From: Phycisphaerae bacterium
Lineage (GTDB): Bacteria; Planctomycetota; Phycisphaerae; UBA1845
Assembly: GCA_029260215.1 (NCBI GenBank)
Contig: JAJDDQ010000058.1
Span: forward strand, 42,338-106,337
Direction of reading: 5' to 3'
Length of the DNA: 64,000 bases
The notes under the pieces are model-generated. The model made no database searches and was not told the DNA's origin. It worked only from the letters and a program-made list of their open reading frames with translations. Position numbers and translations under genes: made by a program. Of the stretch, positions 9,252-19,020 are shown piece after piece. Position 1 is the first letter of the stretch, and every line of letters begins with the position of its first letter.

Positions 9252-10979
9252 CTACGGACAAGCGCCGAACGCAACCGTGTTAGCACAGCCGGTTTGCGTG
9301 ATGCTTGTCGTGCCGCTGGTCGCGCCCGCGATTTCCAGGCCGAGATAGGCCGTCGTCGCGTGGCAGCCCACCACTGTAACGTCACCGTTCAAATCGCCGG
9401 TAGTGATCTCGACACAGCCGTCGTAGGTAATGCTCGGCAGCGGCGGGATTCCCACCGAGGCCGGTCCGACCAGAATGTCGCCGTTCACGTCGAGGACGAA
9501 AGTCACCACCCCATTGGCTCCAAGCCCACCTTGCAGATGGATGAGTGACAGTACGCCGGTCCCGAATGGCAAGGACATGAACCCGTCGTGTAGTCCTTCA
9601 ACCACAATATCGCCGTTCATTATCTGATTCTGGATGACAATACGACCGTTGAACTGTGTGACATTCCCGCCTACGCGAATCTGTCCGTCGAAGTTGTTAT
9701 TCAGAAAGATTTGCCCGTCGAGGTTTCCGTCGACGTTGATCGTACCGTCCACATCGAAATCGACGAATATCTCGCCAGATGGCCCGATATCGCCGTCAAT
9801 GTCGATCGAGCCGACAGACAAAATGAAGGAGTCGGACAATATCTGGCCGTCATGGTCACCGAGGATATGGATCGTCCCGGAGAAGCCCGCAGCTGCGCCT
9901 TCATAGATGATTCCATTGGACGACCCGCCGATTGAGCCACCAATCGAATCGAGCGTAAGCGAGCCGGTGAACCCGAAGGCTGAATTGAAATCGGCCAACC
10001 ATATCTCGCCATTCAGTACACCGACGTCAACAATTGCCCCACCACCGCCTCGATGCAATGCCATCCAACCTCCGAGGTCCACGTCCGAACCACGGAAGTC
10101 GATCGACGCGGTTGCGGTCGTTCGCCGGAGAAACCGCACCGATGTGCCCGCCGGAATCCCGCCCGGCAACACGAGGTCACCTGCGAACAACGCGCCGGGG
10201 GTTTCCCCGAAAAGAACGAAGAGGATATTACTCAGATCGGAATCGAACGACGCGATTTCCACGCTCCCGCGCACGCCGACATCACCCCACACGCGGAATT
10301 GCGACCGGCCGCGGAGGGCGACCTTAACTTCGATCGGCCCCGTAAGGTTGCCACGCACATTCAGGCTGCCGTCAAAGGCGACCTCCTCGACGGCGATGCT
10401 GCCGGACACATTGCCCTGAATGTCCAGGTATTCGACAATGGGCACGGAGATGTCGTTCGGGACGTCGCCCCCGATGGTCAGATTGCACGTTCCACCGTTG
10501 CCGGCACTGTCCCTGACGACAACAAGATCCCCAGCCAACGCGCCGGCGGTACTCCCCGAAACGCTGGAGAACCCGGTCCAGTTCGCGTTCGGGTCTTTCA
10601 GATTCATTGATGCGACGTTGACAGCCCCGGCTCCGAGCGTTGTGCCGTTGGCAATCCTGATCGGGAAATCATGCGTCAGAACGTCGGCGTCGATCGTCAG
10701 ATCGCCGAGGTTGTCCGGCGTCGTGTCGGTGTCCGTTTTCTGCGACCAGACCCGCCAGTTGCTGTCGCCGACCTTGAATTGCACGTCCGGGTTGGCGGCG
10801 TCGCTGAACCCAAACTCGAAATCGAAGTTAGGAAGGGGATTGGTTCCCTGATTCCATTCCACGCAAACGTAGGGGCTGTTGCCCCCGTTGTCGCTGCAAG
10901 TCCGGCCTCCACCGTAGGTTACCTGACTCATGGCGATCAAAATACAACTGAACATCATGGCTAAAAAACGTGTTTTCAT
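9252..10979 (-). CDS. Secreted beta-repeat (solenoid-like) protein
   Basis: 575 residues. The ATG at 10979 is used because it begins a signal peptide (MKTRFLAMMFSCILIAMSQ) and AAGAAGGGA lies upstream. A longer frame to 11135 would overlap the divergent gene's leader. The mature protein has many short repeats of the form GDIxVxGDIxGxI / NVDGNLDGQIFL, giving turns Gly-Asn/Asp every 9-12 residues, as in a right-handed beta-helix or similar solenoid. N-terminal CSDNGG...YVC and four C-terminal Cys could form disulfides. No catalytic motif, anchor or dockerin repeat is visible. It may be an extracellular surface or adhesion protein. I do not recognise a named family. Confidence 0.72.
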   Translation of the reverse strand: MKTRFLAMMFSCILIAMSQVTYGGGRTCSDNGGNSPYVCVEWNQGTNPLPNFDFEFGFSDAANPDVQFKVGDSNWRVWSQKTDTDTTPDNLGDLTIDADVLTHDFPIRIANGTTLGAGAVNVASMNLKDPNANWTGFSSVSGSTAGALAGDLVVVRDSAGNGGTCNLTIGGDVPNDISVPIVEYLDIQGNVSGSIAVEEVAFDGSLNVRGNLTGPIEVKVALRGRSQFRVWGDVGVRGSVEIASFDSDLSNILFVLFGETPGALFAGDLVLPGGIPAGTSVRFLRRTTATASIDFRGSDVDLGGWMALHRGGGGAIVDVGVLNGEIWLADFNSAFGFTGSLTLDSIGGSIGGSSNGIIYEGAAAGFSGTIHILGDHDGQILSDSFILSVGSIDIDGDIGPSGEIFVDFDVDGTINVDGNLDGQIFLNNNFDGQIRVGGNVTQFNGRIVIQNQIMNGDIVVEGLHDGFMSLPFGTGVLSLIHLQGGLGANGVVTFVLDVNGDILVGPASVGIPPLPSITYDGCVEITTGDLNGDVTVVGCHATTAYLGLEIAGATSGTTSITQTGCANTVAFGACP

Positions 10980-11065
10980 CTGATGAATCCCTTCTTGAAT
11001 TCTTCGTGATTTTCTGTTCATTTCTCGGTACAATCGTGGCCGCACAGAACCGTCGGAGACGTACC

Positions 11066-11914
11066 ATGCGATATGCAGCAATTTGTGTTCTCGCCACCCT
11101 GTTGGCGGCGAGCGCGCGCGCTCAGGTTGTGTCATCAGAGTTCCTTTCCGATCCGGCTAGCGAGGGCTGGCCGCTGTTTCAGCAATACTGCGATCCTGAC
11201 TTGTGGATCGAGGATGGCGTGTACCATCAGAGCCTCGATTTCGACGCATGCGGCGCGCCTCCGCCTCCCGGCGGGGGAGAGGACACATACCTGCGCGACG
11301 TTTCCCGGTTCAACGGCTCCGCAACGTGGTTCTACGAATTTCGGGTTGAAACGAACGGTGATCGGTCCGAGATACCCGGAGGCGGCGCGGCGGGGCTTGC
11401 CGCTGGAAATTTTTTCGGCGAAAATTACAAGGTCAACGTCGCACGTGATCAGGTGAAATTTCATCGCGACAACCTGATCCCAAACGTGTTCGTGGATGTC
11501 GAAAGCGGCGTGCCGCACACCATTCGCCTGGAGTTGAACAACGAAGAAGCGCCCACGTTCAAGTGGTTCCTTGATAGCCAACTGGTCGACGCCGGCGTGG
11601 GCGAGGGCGTCTTTCCTTCCGACGATGCCCGCGTTGTTTGGCGAGGTAAAGCGTGGATGCTGCCCTGCGAGAACGCCTGGTACTACATCCGCTACGGCGT
11701 GATTCCGGTCGAGTCGTCCGGCGATTTCGATTCCGACGGCGACCGCGACGGACGCGACGCCTTCTACTTCGCCGAGTGCATCGCCGAGCGCGGCAACGGC
11801 CCCGGTATCACCACCGACCCCGGCTGCCCGTGGGCCGACATGGACGCCGACGGCGACGTGGACTTCGCCGACTTCGGAACGTTCCAACGCACCTTCACCG
11901 GGAGCGACGAGTGA
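11066..11914 (+). CDS. Secreted lectin-like protein with dockerin-type repeats, copy A
   Basis: 282 residues. The ATG at 11066 follows GGAG and opens a clean signal peptide (cleavage after ASARA, about residue 19). Residues 20-210 look like a single beta-sandwich domain with many aromatics (WFYEFR, FKWFLD, WYYIRYG). Residues 215-280 hold two calcium-loop repeats, DFDSDGDRDGRDAFYF and DMDADGDVDFADF, of the dockerin / GC-type EF-hand class used by planctomycetes at protein C-termini. It was probably made by tandem duplication with the next gene, 19 bases downstream. The beta-sandwich may bind carbohydrate or another ligand, but this is inference from shape only. It is divergent from the beta-repeat gene, 86 bases between starts. 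Confidence 0.8.
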   Translation: MRYAAICVLATLLAASARAQVVSSEFLSDPASEGWPLFQQYCDPDLWIEDGVYHQSLDFDACGAPPPPGGGEDTYLRDVSRFNGSATWFYEFRVETNGDRSEIPGGGAAGLAAGNFFGENYKVNVARDQVKFHRDNLIPNVFVDVESGVPHTIRLELNNEEAPTFKWFLDSQLVDAGVGEGVFPSDDARVVWRGKAWMLPCENAWYYIRYGVIPVESSGDFDSDGDRDGRDAFYFAECIAERGNGPGITTDPGCPWADMDADGDVDFADFGTFQRTFTGSDE

Positions 11915-11933
11915 TACGGCGGGAGACGAGACT

Positions 11934-12806
11934 ATGCGTTTGGGAATCATCCTATTCTTGTTAACGCTTTCGGCGGGCCAGGCGCGCGCGCAAATATTTT
12001 CATCCGAGTTTTTCTCCGATCCCGTAAGTGAGGGTTGGCCGCTTCTTCAACAGTATTGCGGCCCGATTTTGTGGAACGAAGACAGCGCGTACCACCAGCA
12101 ACTGGGGTTCGATGCTTGCCCGGAAGATCCTCCGCCGGGCGGCGGTCAGGATGAATACGTTGTGAGTGTGTCCGAATACAACGGCGTATCGCGGTGGTTT
12201 TACGAGTTTCGCTTGACCACAAACGGCGACCGATCGGAGATACCCGGCGGCGCTCCAACGTCGTTTGTCGCATTCAACTCCTTCGGTGAAAGCTACGGGG
12301 TCAACGTCGCGCGCGACCAAGTGAAGTTTTACCGCGATACGTTGATCCCCAACGTGTTCGTGGATGTCGAAAGCGGCGTGCCGCATACCATTCGCCTGGA
12401 GTTGAACAACGAGGAAACGCCCACATTCAAATGGTTTCTCGACGGCCAACTGATCGACGCCGGCATGGGCGAAGATTTCTTCCCTTCCGACAACGCCCGC
12501 ATCACCTGGCGGGGCAAAGCGTGGTTTTTGCCCTGCGAAAACACCTGGTACTACATCCGCTACGGCGTGATTCCGATTGAGTCGTCCGGCGATTTCGATT
12601 CCGACGGCGACCGCGACGAGCGCGACGTTTTCTACTTGGCCGAGTGCATCGCAGACCGCGGCAACGGCCCCAACATCACAGCCGCCCCCGGCTGCCCGTG
12701 GGCAGACATGGACGCCGACGGCGATGTAGACTTCGCCGACTTCGGAATGTTCCAACGCACCTTCACCGGCTCCAACGCCGATGCAGACGATGGCGGCGGC
12801 AAGTAG
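11934..12806 (+). CDS. Secreted lectin-like protein with dockerin-type repeats, copy B
   Basis: 290 residues, paralogue of the preceding gene over its whole length, with the same signal peptide, beta-sandwich and two calcium loops (DFDSDGDRDERDVFYL and DMDADGDVDFADF). GGGAG lies 8-12 bases before the ATG. The proteins keep long identical stretches in the middle (such as IPNVFVDVESGVPHTIRLEL), and the DNA there is nearly identical too, which points to recent duplication or gene conversion. The C-terminus differs by a short Asp/Gly tail. The two genes probably form one operon; the products may work together or replace one another on the cell surface. Confidence 0.8.
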   Translation: MRLGIILFLLTLSAGQARAQIFSSEFFSDPVSEGWPLLQQYCGPILWNEDSAYHQQLGFDACPEDPPPGGGQDEYVVSVSEYNGVSRWFYEFRLTTNGDRSEIPGGAPTSFVAFNSFGESYGVNVARDQVKFYRDTLIPNVFVDVESGVPHTIRLELNNEETPTFKWFLDGQLIDAGMGEDFFPSDNARITWRGKAWFLPCENTWYYIRYGVIPIESSGDFDSDGDRDERDVFYLAECIADRGNGPNITAAPGCPWADMDADGDVDFADFGMFQRTFTGSNADADDGGGK

Positions 12807-13400
12807 TCTGGCTAGCCAATACCGTCCGCATCGCAAGTTTCCCGTTTTGATTCCAACGCCCTCGTCCATGACGCATTCCCCGACGTGCAGCGATTTCCCC
12901 GCGTCTGACAGAACATACTCCCTACTACAGTCGCGTCAGAAGCATCAAGAATAAAATCATTAAATGCCTTGAGGGAAGTGACAGATTCTGACACCGTTGT
13001 TTTTCAATGCGTCATTCAGACTGTCCGGCACGGGAAGTGCATTGCGGAAAATTCGGGCAATAGGCGAACGGGGAAAGCAGTCCAGGCGGGATCGATGGCC
13101 CAGAACAGTCGCGCCGCGATCGCCGCGGGTTCGATTGTCGTGGTGGCTCGCTGCGGCGACGAAAAAGTCGTCCCCGGCTACAGCGTGTTTGGGTGTAGCC
13201 GGTGGGGAAGCGTGCTGCGCGCGTTTCCGAGCGCGTCGAAGGATTCCAAATTTCGGATTTTCGCTCCTGCGCGTGCTGTCACGGGCTTTTCTGATTCTTC
13301 CAAACGCCGCCAACGTTGCGTTGGTCTGGGGTCGGCTTTATGGTCGATAATTCAGCGTATCGCGACGGGACGTGTGTGCAGTGTCGAACGAGGGGTGCCG
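12807..13400. other. 594-base intergenic region before uvrA
   Basis: No supported gene. The open frame upstream of uvrA has no family resemblance. At 12976-12994 the sequence AGTGACAGATTCTGACACC occurs, a short element of the kind seen around REP-associated transposase loci; no transposase is present. The rest shows no clear hairpin, promoter or repeat. Confidence 0.35.
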
Positions 13401-16286
13401 ATGGCCGCCGGAAACGAGATTCGAATCGTCGGTGCTCGCCAGCACAACCTGAAGAATGTCTCCGTCCGCATTCCCCACGACGCCATGACTGTCGTCACAG
13501 GTCTCAGCGGCTCCGGCAAAAGCTCTCTCGCGTTCAACACCCTGTACGCCGAAGGCGAGCGCAAGTTTGTGGAGTCGCTCAGTGCTTACGCGCGGCAGTT
13601 CCTCGAACAGATGCCCAAGCCCGATGTTGACCGCATCGCCGGATTACGCCCGACCATCGCCATCGAGCAGCACAGCGGATCCTCCAACCCCCGCTCGACG
13701 GTCGCCACCACGACGGAAATCTATGACTACCTGCGTGTTCTGTTCGCACAGATCGGCACACCCCATTGCTTCGTCTGTCGAAAGCCGATTGTCCGATCGA
13801 GCATCGCCCAAATGGTCGATGCCGTGGTCGATCAGCCCGAGGGCACGCGCGTGGTGCTGGCTGCCCCGGTGTGGACGGACGGCGGCGATGATCGGCTCGA
13901 CCGGTTGGACCTGGCTGTGCGAAACGGCTTCGTACGTGTGCGTGTAAACGGAACGGTCTATGCGGTGGAAGAAGCGGCTGAGATGAGCATCTCGCCGAAG
14001 GACCGAATCGATATCGTCGTGGACCGGCTGGTGGTACGCAATCAGATCGGTGCGCGGTTGGCGGACAGTCTTGAGATCGCGCTCAAGCTCGGCGGCGGCA
14101 GGGCGATCGCAGCTATGGGCCCCGACGTGAACAGTCTTGAAGACCACGCGTTCAGCGAAGACTTTTGTTGTGCGGAGCATCCCGACGCAACGCTGCCGGA
14201 ACTCTCCCCGCGCATGTTCAGCTTCAACTCGCCGCTCGGAGCCTGTCCGGATTGCAACGGCCTGGGTGCCAGACTCGAATTCGACGCCGATCTCGTCATC
14301 GCCGATCGCGACCTGTCGCTCAAAGCCGGCGCGGTCACCAGTTGGCCGACGTCGGCCAAACGCACCGCCAACGGCAAGAATGGTGCCGGAGCCGAGCAAT
14401 TTTGCAAGCATTTCGGCATCGAACAGGACGTGCCGTTCCGCAATATCTCGGAAGACGTGCAGCGCATCATTCTGCACGGCACGCGACCGGCGGACGTCAA
14501 GACGTTTGGCCACCAGTTCGAGGGAGTCATTCCGAGTCTCAAAAGCCGCTGGGCCGCCACCGATTCCGAAAGCGTCAAGCAGCGTCTGATGCGTTTCATG
14601 AGCGAAGCACCGTGTCTGGCCTGCGGCGGAGCGCGTCTGCGCCGGGAGTTGTTGGCTGTCACGATGGACGGGCGGAGCATCGCCGAAATATGCGCGCTCG
14701 ATATCGCAGAGGCCCGGTCATTTTTCAACCACGTCAAATTCAAGGGTGAAGCGTCGATCATCGCCAAGCAGCCGGTCCATGAAATCCGCAACCGGCTGCG
14801 TTTTCTGGAAGATGTCGGGCTTTCTTATCTCACGCTGGACCGTGCCAGTGCGACGCTTTCGGGCGGGGAGGCGCAGCGTATTCGCCTCGCGACGCAAATC
14901 GGCAGCGGGCTTGTCGGCGTGTGTTATGTTCTGGACGAACCCACGATAGGCCTGCATCAACGCGACGGTCTCAGGCTGGTAGGGACGCTCAAGAAGCTCG
15001 CTCAGGAAGGCAACACCGTCGTCGTCGTCGAGCACGATGAGGACATGATCGCAGCCGCCGATCAAGTCATCGACATGGGCCCCGGTGCGGGCGCTCATGG
15101 CGGCGAAGTCATCGCCGAAGGAACGCTGGACGATATTCTACGCTCGCCCAAGTCGATCACAGGCCAATATCTGACGGGGAAACTCGAGATTCCCGTCCCC
15201 GAAAAACGGCGTCGAACCGTGGCGACGAACCGCGTCGAAATCCGCGGTGCGAAGGAAAACAACCTCAAGAATATCACCGTGAGTTTCCCGCTCGGATGCT
15301 TCGTCTGCGTCACCGGCGTCTCGGGAAGCGGCAAGAGCACTTTGGTCACGCAAATTCTGCAACGCGTGCTCCACCGGCGCATCTACGGCACAGGCCGGCG
15401 ACCGGGTGCGTACGATCAGATCGTCGGAGCCTCGCGCATCGACAAGATCATCGAGATCGACCAATCGCCCATCGGCAGGTCGCCGCGCAGCAACCCCGCC
15501 ACCTACGTCGGCGCGTTCGACCTTGTCCGCAAGCTGTACGCCAAGACGCGCGACGCAAAAATTCGCGGCTACGGACCAGGCCGATTCAGTTTCAACATCA
15601 AGGGCGGTCGATGCGAAGATTGCCAGGGCCAAGGCACAAAGCGCATTGAGATGCACTTCCTGCCCGACGTGTTTGTCGAGTGCGGTTCGTGCAGGGGGTC
15701 ACGCTACAACCGCGAAACGCTCGAGGTTCGCTATCGCGGCAAGACCATCGCCAACGTGCTCGAACTGCGCATCGATGAAGCCTCCATATTTTTTCAGAAC
15801 TTCAAGAAGACCAAGCAGCTTCTGCGCGCCCTGATCGACGTCGGCCTCGGTTACATGAAACTAGGCCAATCAGCCACCACACTCTCCGGCGGCGAAGCCC
15901 AGCGCGTCAAGCTCGCGGCTGAACTCGGCAAGAGCGCGTCCGACCACACGCTGTACATCCTCGACGAACCGACCACAGGCCTGCACTTCGCCGATATTCA
16001 GAAACTCCTCCGCGTGCTCGATCGGCTCGTATCGATGGGCCATACCGTGCTGGTCGTCGAGCACAATCTGGATGTCATCAAAATGTCCGATTGGATCATC
16101 GACCTTGGGCCCGAAGGCGGCGACGAGGGCGGCGAAATCGTGGCCCAGGGCACGCCCGAAGACATCGTGAAAGTCCGCAAAAGTCACACCGGTCGGCACC
16201 TCAAACCCCGACTGGAAGGTAAGCCTCCTCTAACGCCGACGCCCAAAGTAGTCGCACGCAAACGCCGCGCCCGCGTCAAGACATAA
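13401..16286 (+). CDS. uvrA: UvrABC system protein A, DNA damage recognition ATPase
   Basis: 961 residues, the family's usual length. The ATG at 13401 is preferred over a frame opening at 12969: GAGGGG is 6 bases upstream and the protein then begins at the family's normal IRIVGARQHNLKN. Two ABC modules are present: Walker A GLSGSGKS (34-41) and GVSGSGKS (about 638-645), signatures LSGGEAQR near 482 and 827. The zinc sites are visible as CFVC (about 122), CPDC (about 281), CLAC, CEDC (about 738) and CGSC (about 760). UvrA dimers find bulky lesions and load UvrB in nucleotide excision repair. It stands alone here, without uvrB or uvrC. No SOS box was recognised. Confidence 0.97.
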   Translation: MAAGNEIRIVGARQHNLKNVSVRIPHDAMTVVTGLSGSGKSSLAFNTLYAEGERKFVESLSAYARQFLEQMPKPDVDRIAGLRPTIAIEQHSGSSNPRSTVATTTEIYDYLRVLFAQIGTPHCFVCRKPIVRSSIAQMVDAVVDQPEGTRVVLAAPVWTDGGDDRLDRLDLAVRNGFVRVRVNGTVYAVEEAAEMSISPKDRIDIVVDRLVVRNQIGARLADSLEIALKLGGGRAIAAMGPDVNSLEDHAFSEDFCCAEHPDATLPELSPRMFSFNSPLGACPDCNGLGARLEFDADLVIADRDLSLKAGAVTSWPTSAKRTANGKNGAGAEQFCKHFGIEQDVPFRNISEDVQRIILHGTRPADVKTFGHQFEGVIPSLKSRWAATDSESVKQRLMRFMSEAPCLACGGARLRRELLAVTMDGRSIAEICALDIAEARSFFNHVKFKGEASIIAKQPVHEIRNRLRFLEDVGLSYLTLDRASATLSGGEAQRIRLATQIGSGLVGVCYVLDEPTIGLHQRDGLRLVGTLKKLAQEGNTVVVVEHDEDMIAAADQVIDMGPGAGAHGGEVIAEGTLDDILRSPKSITGQYLTGKLEIPVPEKRRRTVATNRVEIRGAKENNLKNITVSFPLGCFVCVTGVSGSGKSTLVTQILQRVLHRRIYGTGRRPGAYDQIVGASRIDKIIEIDQSPIGRSPRSNPATYVGAFDLVRKLYAKTRDAKIRGYGPGRFSFNIKGGRCEDCQGQGTKRIEMHFLPDVFVECGSCRGSRYNRETLEVRYRGKTIANVLELRIDEASIFFQNFKKTKQLLRALIDVGLGYMKLGQSATTLSGGEAQRVKLAAELGKSASDHTLYILDEPTTGLHFADIQKLLRVLDRLVSMGHTVLVVEHNLDVIKMSDWIIDLGPEGGDEGGEIVAQGTPEDIVKVRKSHTGRHLKPRLEGKPPLTPTPKVVARKRRARVKT

Positions 16287-16405
16287 CACCCCGCACATTT
16301 GAACGAAACGACGCTCCGAGCACGTTGGAGTTGCACATTTCCCGTTTCATTCAACAATATATTTGAATCGTGGGGCGTCCTTCTTTCACCAATAGCGAGC
16401 AAGAC

Positions 16406-18055
16406 ATGAAAGCGTCGGACCTTTTCGTCAAATGCTTAGAGGCTGAGGGCGTTGAATACATCTTCGGCATACCGGGCGAGGAGAATGCCGACGTGATGAT
16501 GTCGCTCAAAAACTCATCGATTCGGTTCGTCCTCTGCCGACACGAACAGGGAGCGGCGTTCATGGCCGACGTTTACGGGCGACTCACCGGTCGTGCCGGC
16601 GTCTGCTTGGCGACACTCGGTCCGGGTGCGACCAATCTCGTGACAGGTGTAGCCGACGCGAACATGGACCGTGCCCCGGTCGTCGTGATCACCGGTCAGG
16701 CGGATACTCGGCGGCAGCACAAAGAATCGCATCAGAACATGGATGTCGTGGGCATGTTCAAACCCATCACAAAGTGGGCGGCTCGCGTCGCCCATCCGGA
16801 CAACATTCCGGAAATGGTTCGCAAGGCGTTCAAGCTGGCTGAGATGGAAAAACCCGGCGCGTGCATGATCGAGCTTCCCGAAGACCTGGCCCACGCACAA
16901 ACCGACAAGATGCCGATTCCGAGGCAGCGCTTTCGCAGGCCCGCGCCCGATTACAAAGCCGTTGCGTCGGCAATCGCACTGATCCGCGAAGCCCGCAATC
17001 CCGTCGTACTGGCCGGCAACGGCGCGATTCGCAAGAGGGCCAGCAACCAGCTTCGCATTTTCGCCGAGCGCACCGGCATCGGCGTGATCAACACGTTCAT
17101 GGGCAAAGGCGCCCTGCCACGCACGCACCCGCAGTGTCTGTTCACGATGGGGTTGCAGGCCCGCGATCGGATTTCCTGTGTGATGGATCAGGCTGACCTT
17201 GTCATCGCCGTTGGCTACGACCTCGTGGAGTACCATCCCAGCCTGTGGAATCAGGGCAACGCCAAGAAGATCGTACACGTTGATTTTCTACCGGCGGAGG
17301 TTGACGAGAATTATCGCGTCGATGTTGAACTCGCCAACGACGTCGCCGACTCGCTTTGGGCGTTCAATCAGGCGTTTGAGAATCTTGACAGTCCCATGTG
17401 CGACGGCGGGCGGCATGAGAAAATTCGGAGCGAAATCCTCGATGATTTGAGCGAATTCAAGGACGACGACACCGAGGGCGTGATCAAACCGCAAAAAGCC
17501 CTCTGGGACGTTCGCGAAGTGTTGGACGCCGACGATATTCTTCTTTCCGACGTGGGCGCGCACAAAATGTGGGTCGCCCGCTACTATCAAGCCGACGAAG
17601 CCAACACCTGCCTTATTTCCAACGGTTTCTGCTCGATGGGGTTCGCGCTGCCCGGTGCCATCGCAGCCAAAATGGTCCACCCCGATCGCAAAGTGCTCGC
17701 AGTCTGCGGGGACGCCGGTGTTCTGATGAACATTCAGGAGCTGGAGACAGCCTGCCGCTACGGTGTGAACATCGTCGTTCTCATCTGGGAGGATCGCGAC
17801 TACGGGCTAATCACCTGGAAACAGCAAAATCAATTCGGCGACCACTTCGATATGACCTTCACCAATCCCGATTTCGTCAAGCTGGCGGAGAGTTTTGGTG
17901 CCGCCGGTTTCCGCGTCACCCGCTCGCGCGATCTGAAGCCGACCCTCGAACGTGCCTTCGCGTCGAACAAACCCGCCCTTGTGACGATGGATGTCGATTA
18001 TCGCGAGAACATGAAGCTGACCCAGCGGCTCGGAGAAATCACCTGCACGATTTAG
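16406..18055 (+). CDS. Thiamine-diphosphate enzyme, acetolactate-synthase-like large subunit
   Basis: 549 residues from the ATG at 16406 (MKASDLFVKCLEAEG). The three-domain layout of the AHAS/pyruvate-oxidase family is clear: N-terminal pyrimidine-binding domain with FGIPGEEN and the catalytic Glu47 in RHEQGAAFMADVYGR, a central domain, and a C-terminal diphosphate-binding domain with GDAGVLMN about residue 434 and ETACRYGVNIVVLIWEDRDYGLI. It most resembles stand-alone AlsS-like or other acetolactate-synthase-like enzymes. No small regulatory subunit (ilvN) and no other branched-chain genes are adjacent, so either catabolic acetolactate formation or another 2-oxoacid decarboxylase role is possible. 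The gene is monocistronic; the repeat at 18083-18164 follows. Confidence 0.85.
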   Translation: MKASDLFVKCLEAEGVEYIFGIPGEENADVMMSLKNSSIRFVLCRHEQGAAFMADVYGRLTGRAGVCLATLGPGATNLVTGVADANMDRAPVVVITGQADTRRQHKESHQNMDVVGMFKPITKWAARVAHPDNIPEMVRKAFKLAEMEKPGACMIELPEDLAHAQTDKMPIPRQRFRRPAPDYKAVASAIALIREARNPVVLAGNGAIRKRASNQLRIFAERTGIGVINTFMGKGALPRTHPQCLFTMGLQARDRISCVMDQADLVIAVGYDLVEYHPSLWNQGNAKKIVHVDFLPAEVDENYRVDVELANDVADSLWAFNQAFENLDSPMCDGGRHEKIRSEILDDLSEFKDDDTEGVIKPQKALWDVREVLDADDILLSDVGAHKMWVARYYQADEANTCLISNGFCSMGFALPGAIAAKMVHPDRKVLAVCGDAGVLMNIQELETACRYGVNIVVLIWEDRDYGLITWKQQNQFGDHFDMTFTNPDFVKLAESFGAAGFRVTRSRDLKPTLERAFASNKPALVTMDVDYRENMKLTQRLGEITCTI

Positions 18056-18082
18056 TGCATGGTCACGACTCAATTAGAGGTT

Positions 18083-18164
18083 TGGGTGCCCCATGGCTTT
18101 AGCCGTGGGGAAGTCGAATCCAAGGGCCATTCGCGCTCCCACCTCTGAAGAGGTGGGGCACCCA
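18083..18164. repeat. Compound inverted repeat
   Basis: An 11-base inverted pair (TGGGTGCCCCA at 18083-18093 and its complement at 18154-18164) encloses two smaller palindromes, CCATGGCTTTAGCCGTGG and CCACCTCT/AGAGGTGG (18139-18156). It sits between the stops of two convergent genes, so it could end transcription both ways. Its compound form also resembles small mobile palindromic repeats. Confidence 0.65.
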
Positions 18165-18216
18165 ACGGTCATTTCAGGCCTGACGAAGAACTGAACGCGC
18201 CGTCGAAGCGTTCGCA

Positions 18217-18915
18217 TCAGTTGTGATTGATGCTCGGCGGCCAATCCGGACGCTGCGCTTGTCTGTCCGCCAACAGAGCGCGTAGCTCCGTCGCCAGGAT
18301 TTCCGCACGAACCTCGACCTCCGGCTCCGAAAGGATGCGCTGCTTGAGGTCGCTTTTTTCAGGGCCGAGGAGATGAAAAGCTGCCACGTCGATCATCCTT
18401 TCCGGCGACGCGCACGGCTGGACGACGGCATCGACCACCTGACGCTCGCGTTCGCCCATCGCTGCCACATCGCCGAGCAATGATCGCACCTGCTCGACAG
18501 CGTCGCTCACCGAATCCAGCAGGTTGACCGGTTTGCATGCGAATGGCTTGAGTGACGCCGAGCGGTACGGACCTGAGACATCTTCCAAAACGACGCGCGC
18601 CCGAGCCTGCCCCGCGAGCAGGATGTTGCAACAACCGTCGGGCAACTCCCGATGCTGCACGAGCCGCCCCACGCCCACCACCGGCTCGATCGGGGCTTCG
18701 TTCGTGTGATAGAGGGCTTCACAATTGGGCTGAAGCAAGGCGACCGCCAACCATCGTTTGGACGCCGGCTTATAGAGGATATCTTTCACCATCACCCGGT
18801 AGCGATGCTCGAAAACGTAGAGCGGCAACATCGCTCCGGGAAGCAGTACGCAGTTCGGCAGCGGAAACACGGGCACCGGCTGAGCCAGATTGGATGGATC
18901 GAACATCTGCATCAT
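18217..18915 (-). CDS. LON-protease substrate-binding-domain protein
   Basis: About 232 residues; several starts are close together (TTG 18918, ATG 18915, 18912), and no strong Shine-Dalgarno separates them. The opening VPVFPLPNCVLLPGAMLPLYVFEHRYR is the signature of the N-terminal domain of Lon proteases, here without the AAA+ or peptidase parts. Residues 1-200 match this domain in order, ending with a helical part (PERMIDVAAFHLL). Stand-alone proteins of this type are widespread, with no firmly known role; some may present substrates or act as adaptors. It is cytoplasmic, with no signal peptide. The 20-residue segment at the ends is charged. Confidence 0.82.
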   Translation of the reverse strand: MMQMFDPSNLAQPVPVFPLPNCVLLPGAMLPLYVFEHRYRVMVKDILYKPASKRWLAVALLQPNCEALYHTNEAPIEPVVGVGRLVQHRELPDGCCNILLAGQARARVVLEDVSGPYRSASLKPFACKPVNLLDSVSDAVEQVRSLLGDVAAMGERERQVVDAVVQPCASPERMIDVAAFHLLGPEKSDLKQRILSEPEVEVRAEILATELRALLADRQAQRPDWPPSINHN

Positions 18916-19020
18916 CAATAGTTTAGGCCAATCCCCCCCCGGAGACGAACTTTGTTGTTGATCGACGGGCGGTTGCCCCTATCATGCCCGAAACGCACTC
19001 TAATTGGCCGGAGCTTAGCA

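Noticed and set aside
12969..13400. Upstream extension of the UvrA frame
   Set aside because: Adds 144 residues with no similarity; a good ribosome site is at 13391 and the family start is at 13401.
13644..14791. Two minus-strand frames within uvrA
   Set aside because: Antisense of UvrA motifs; no independent support.
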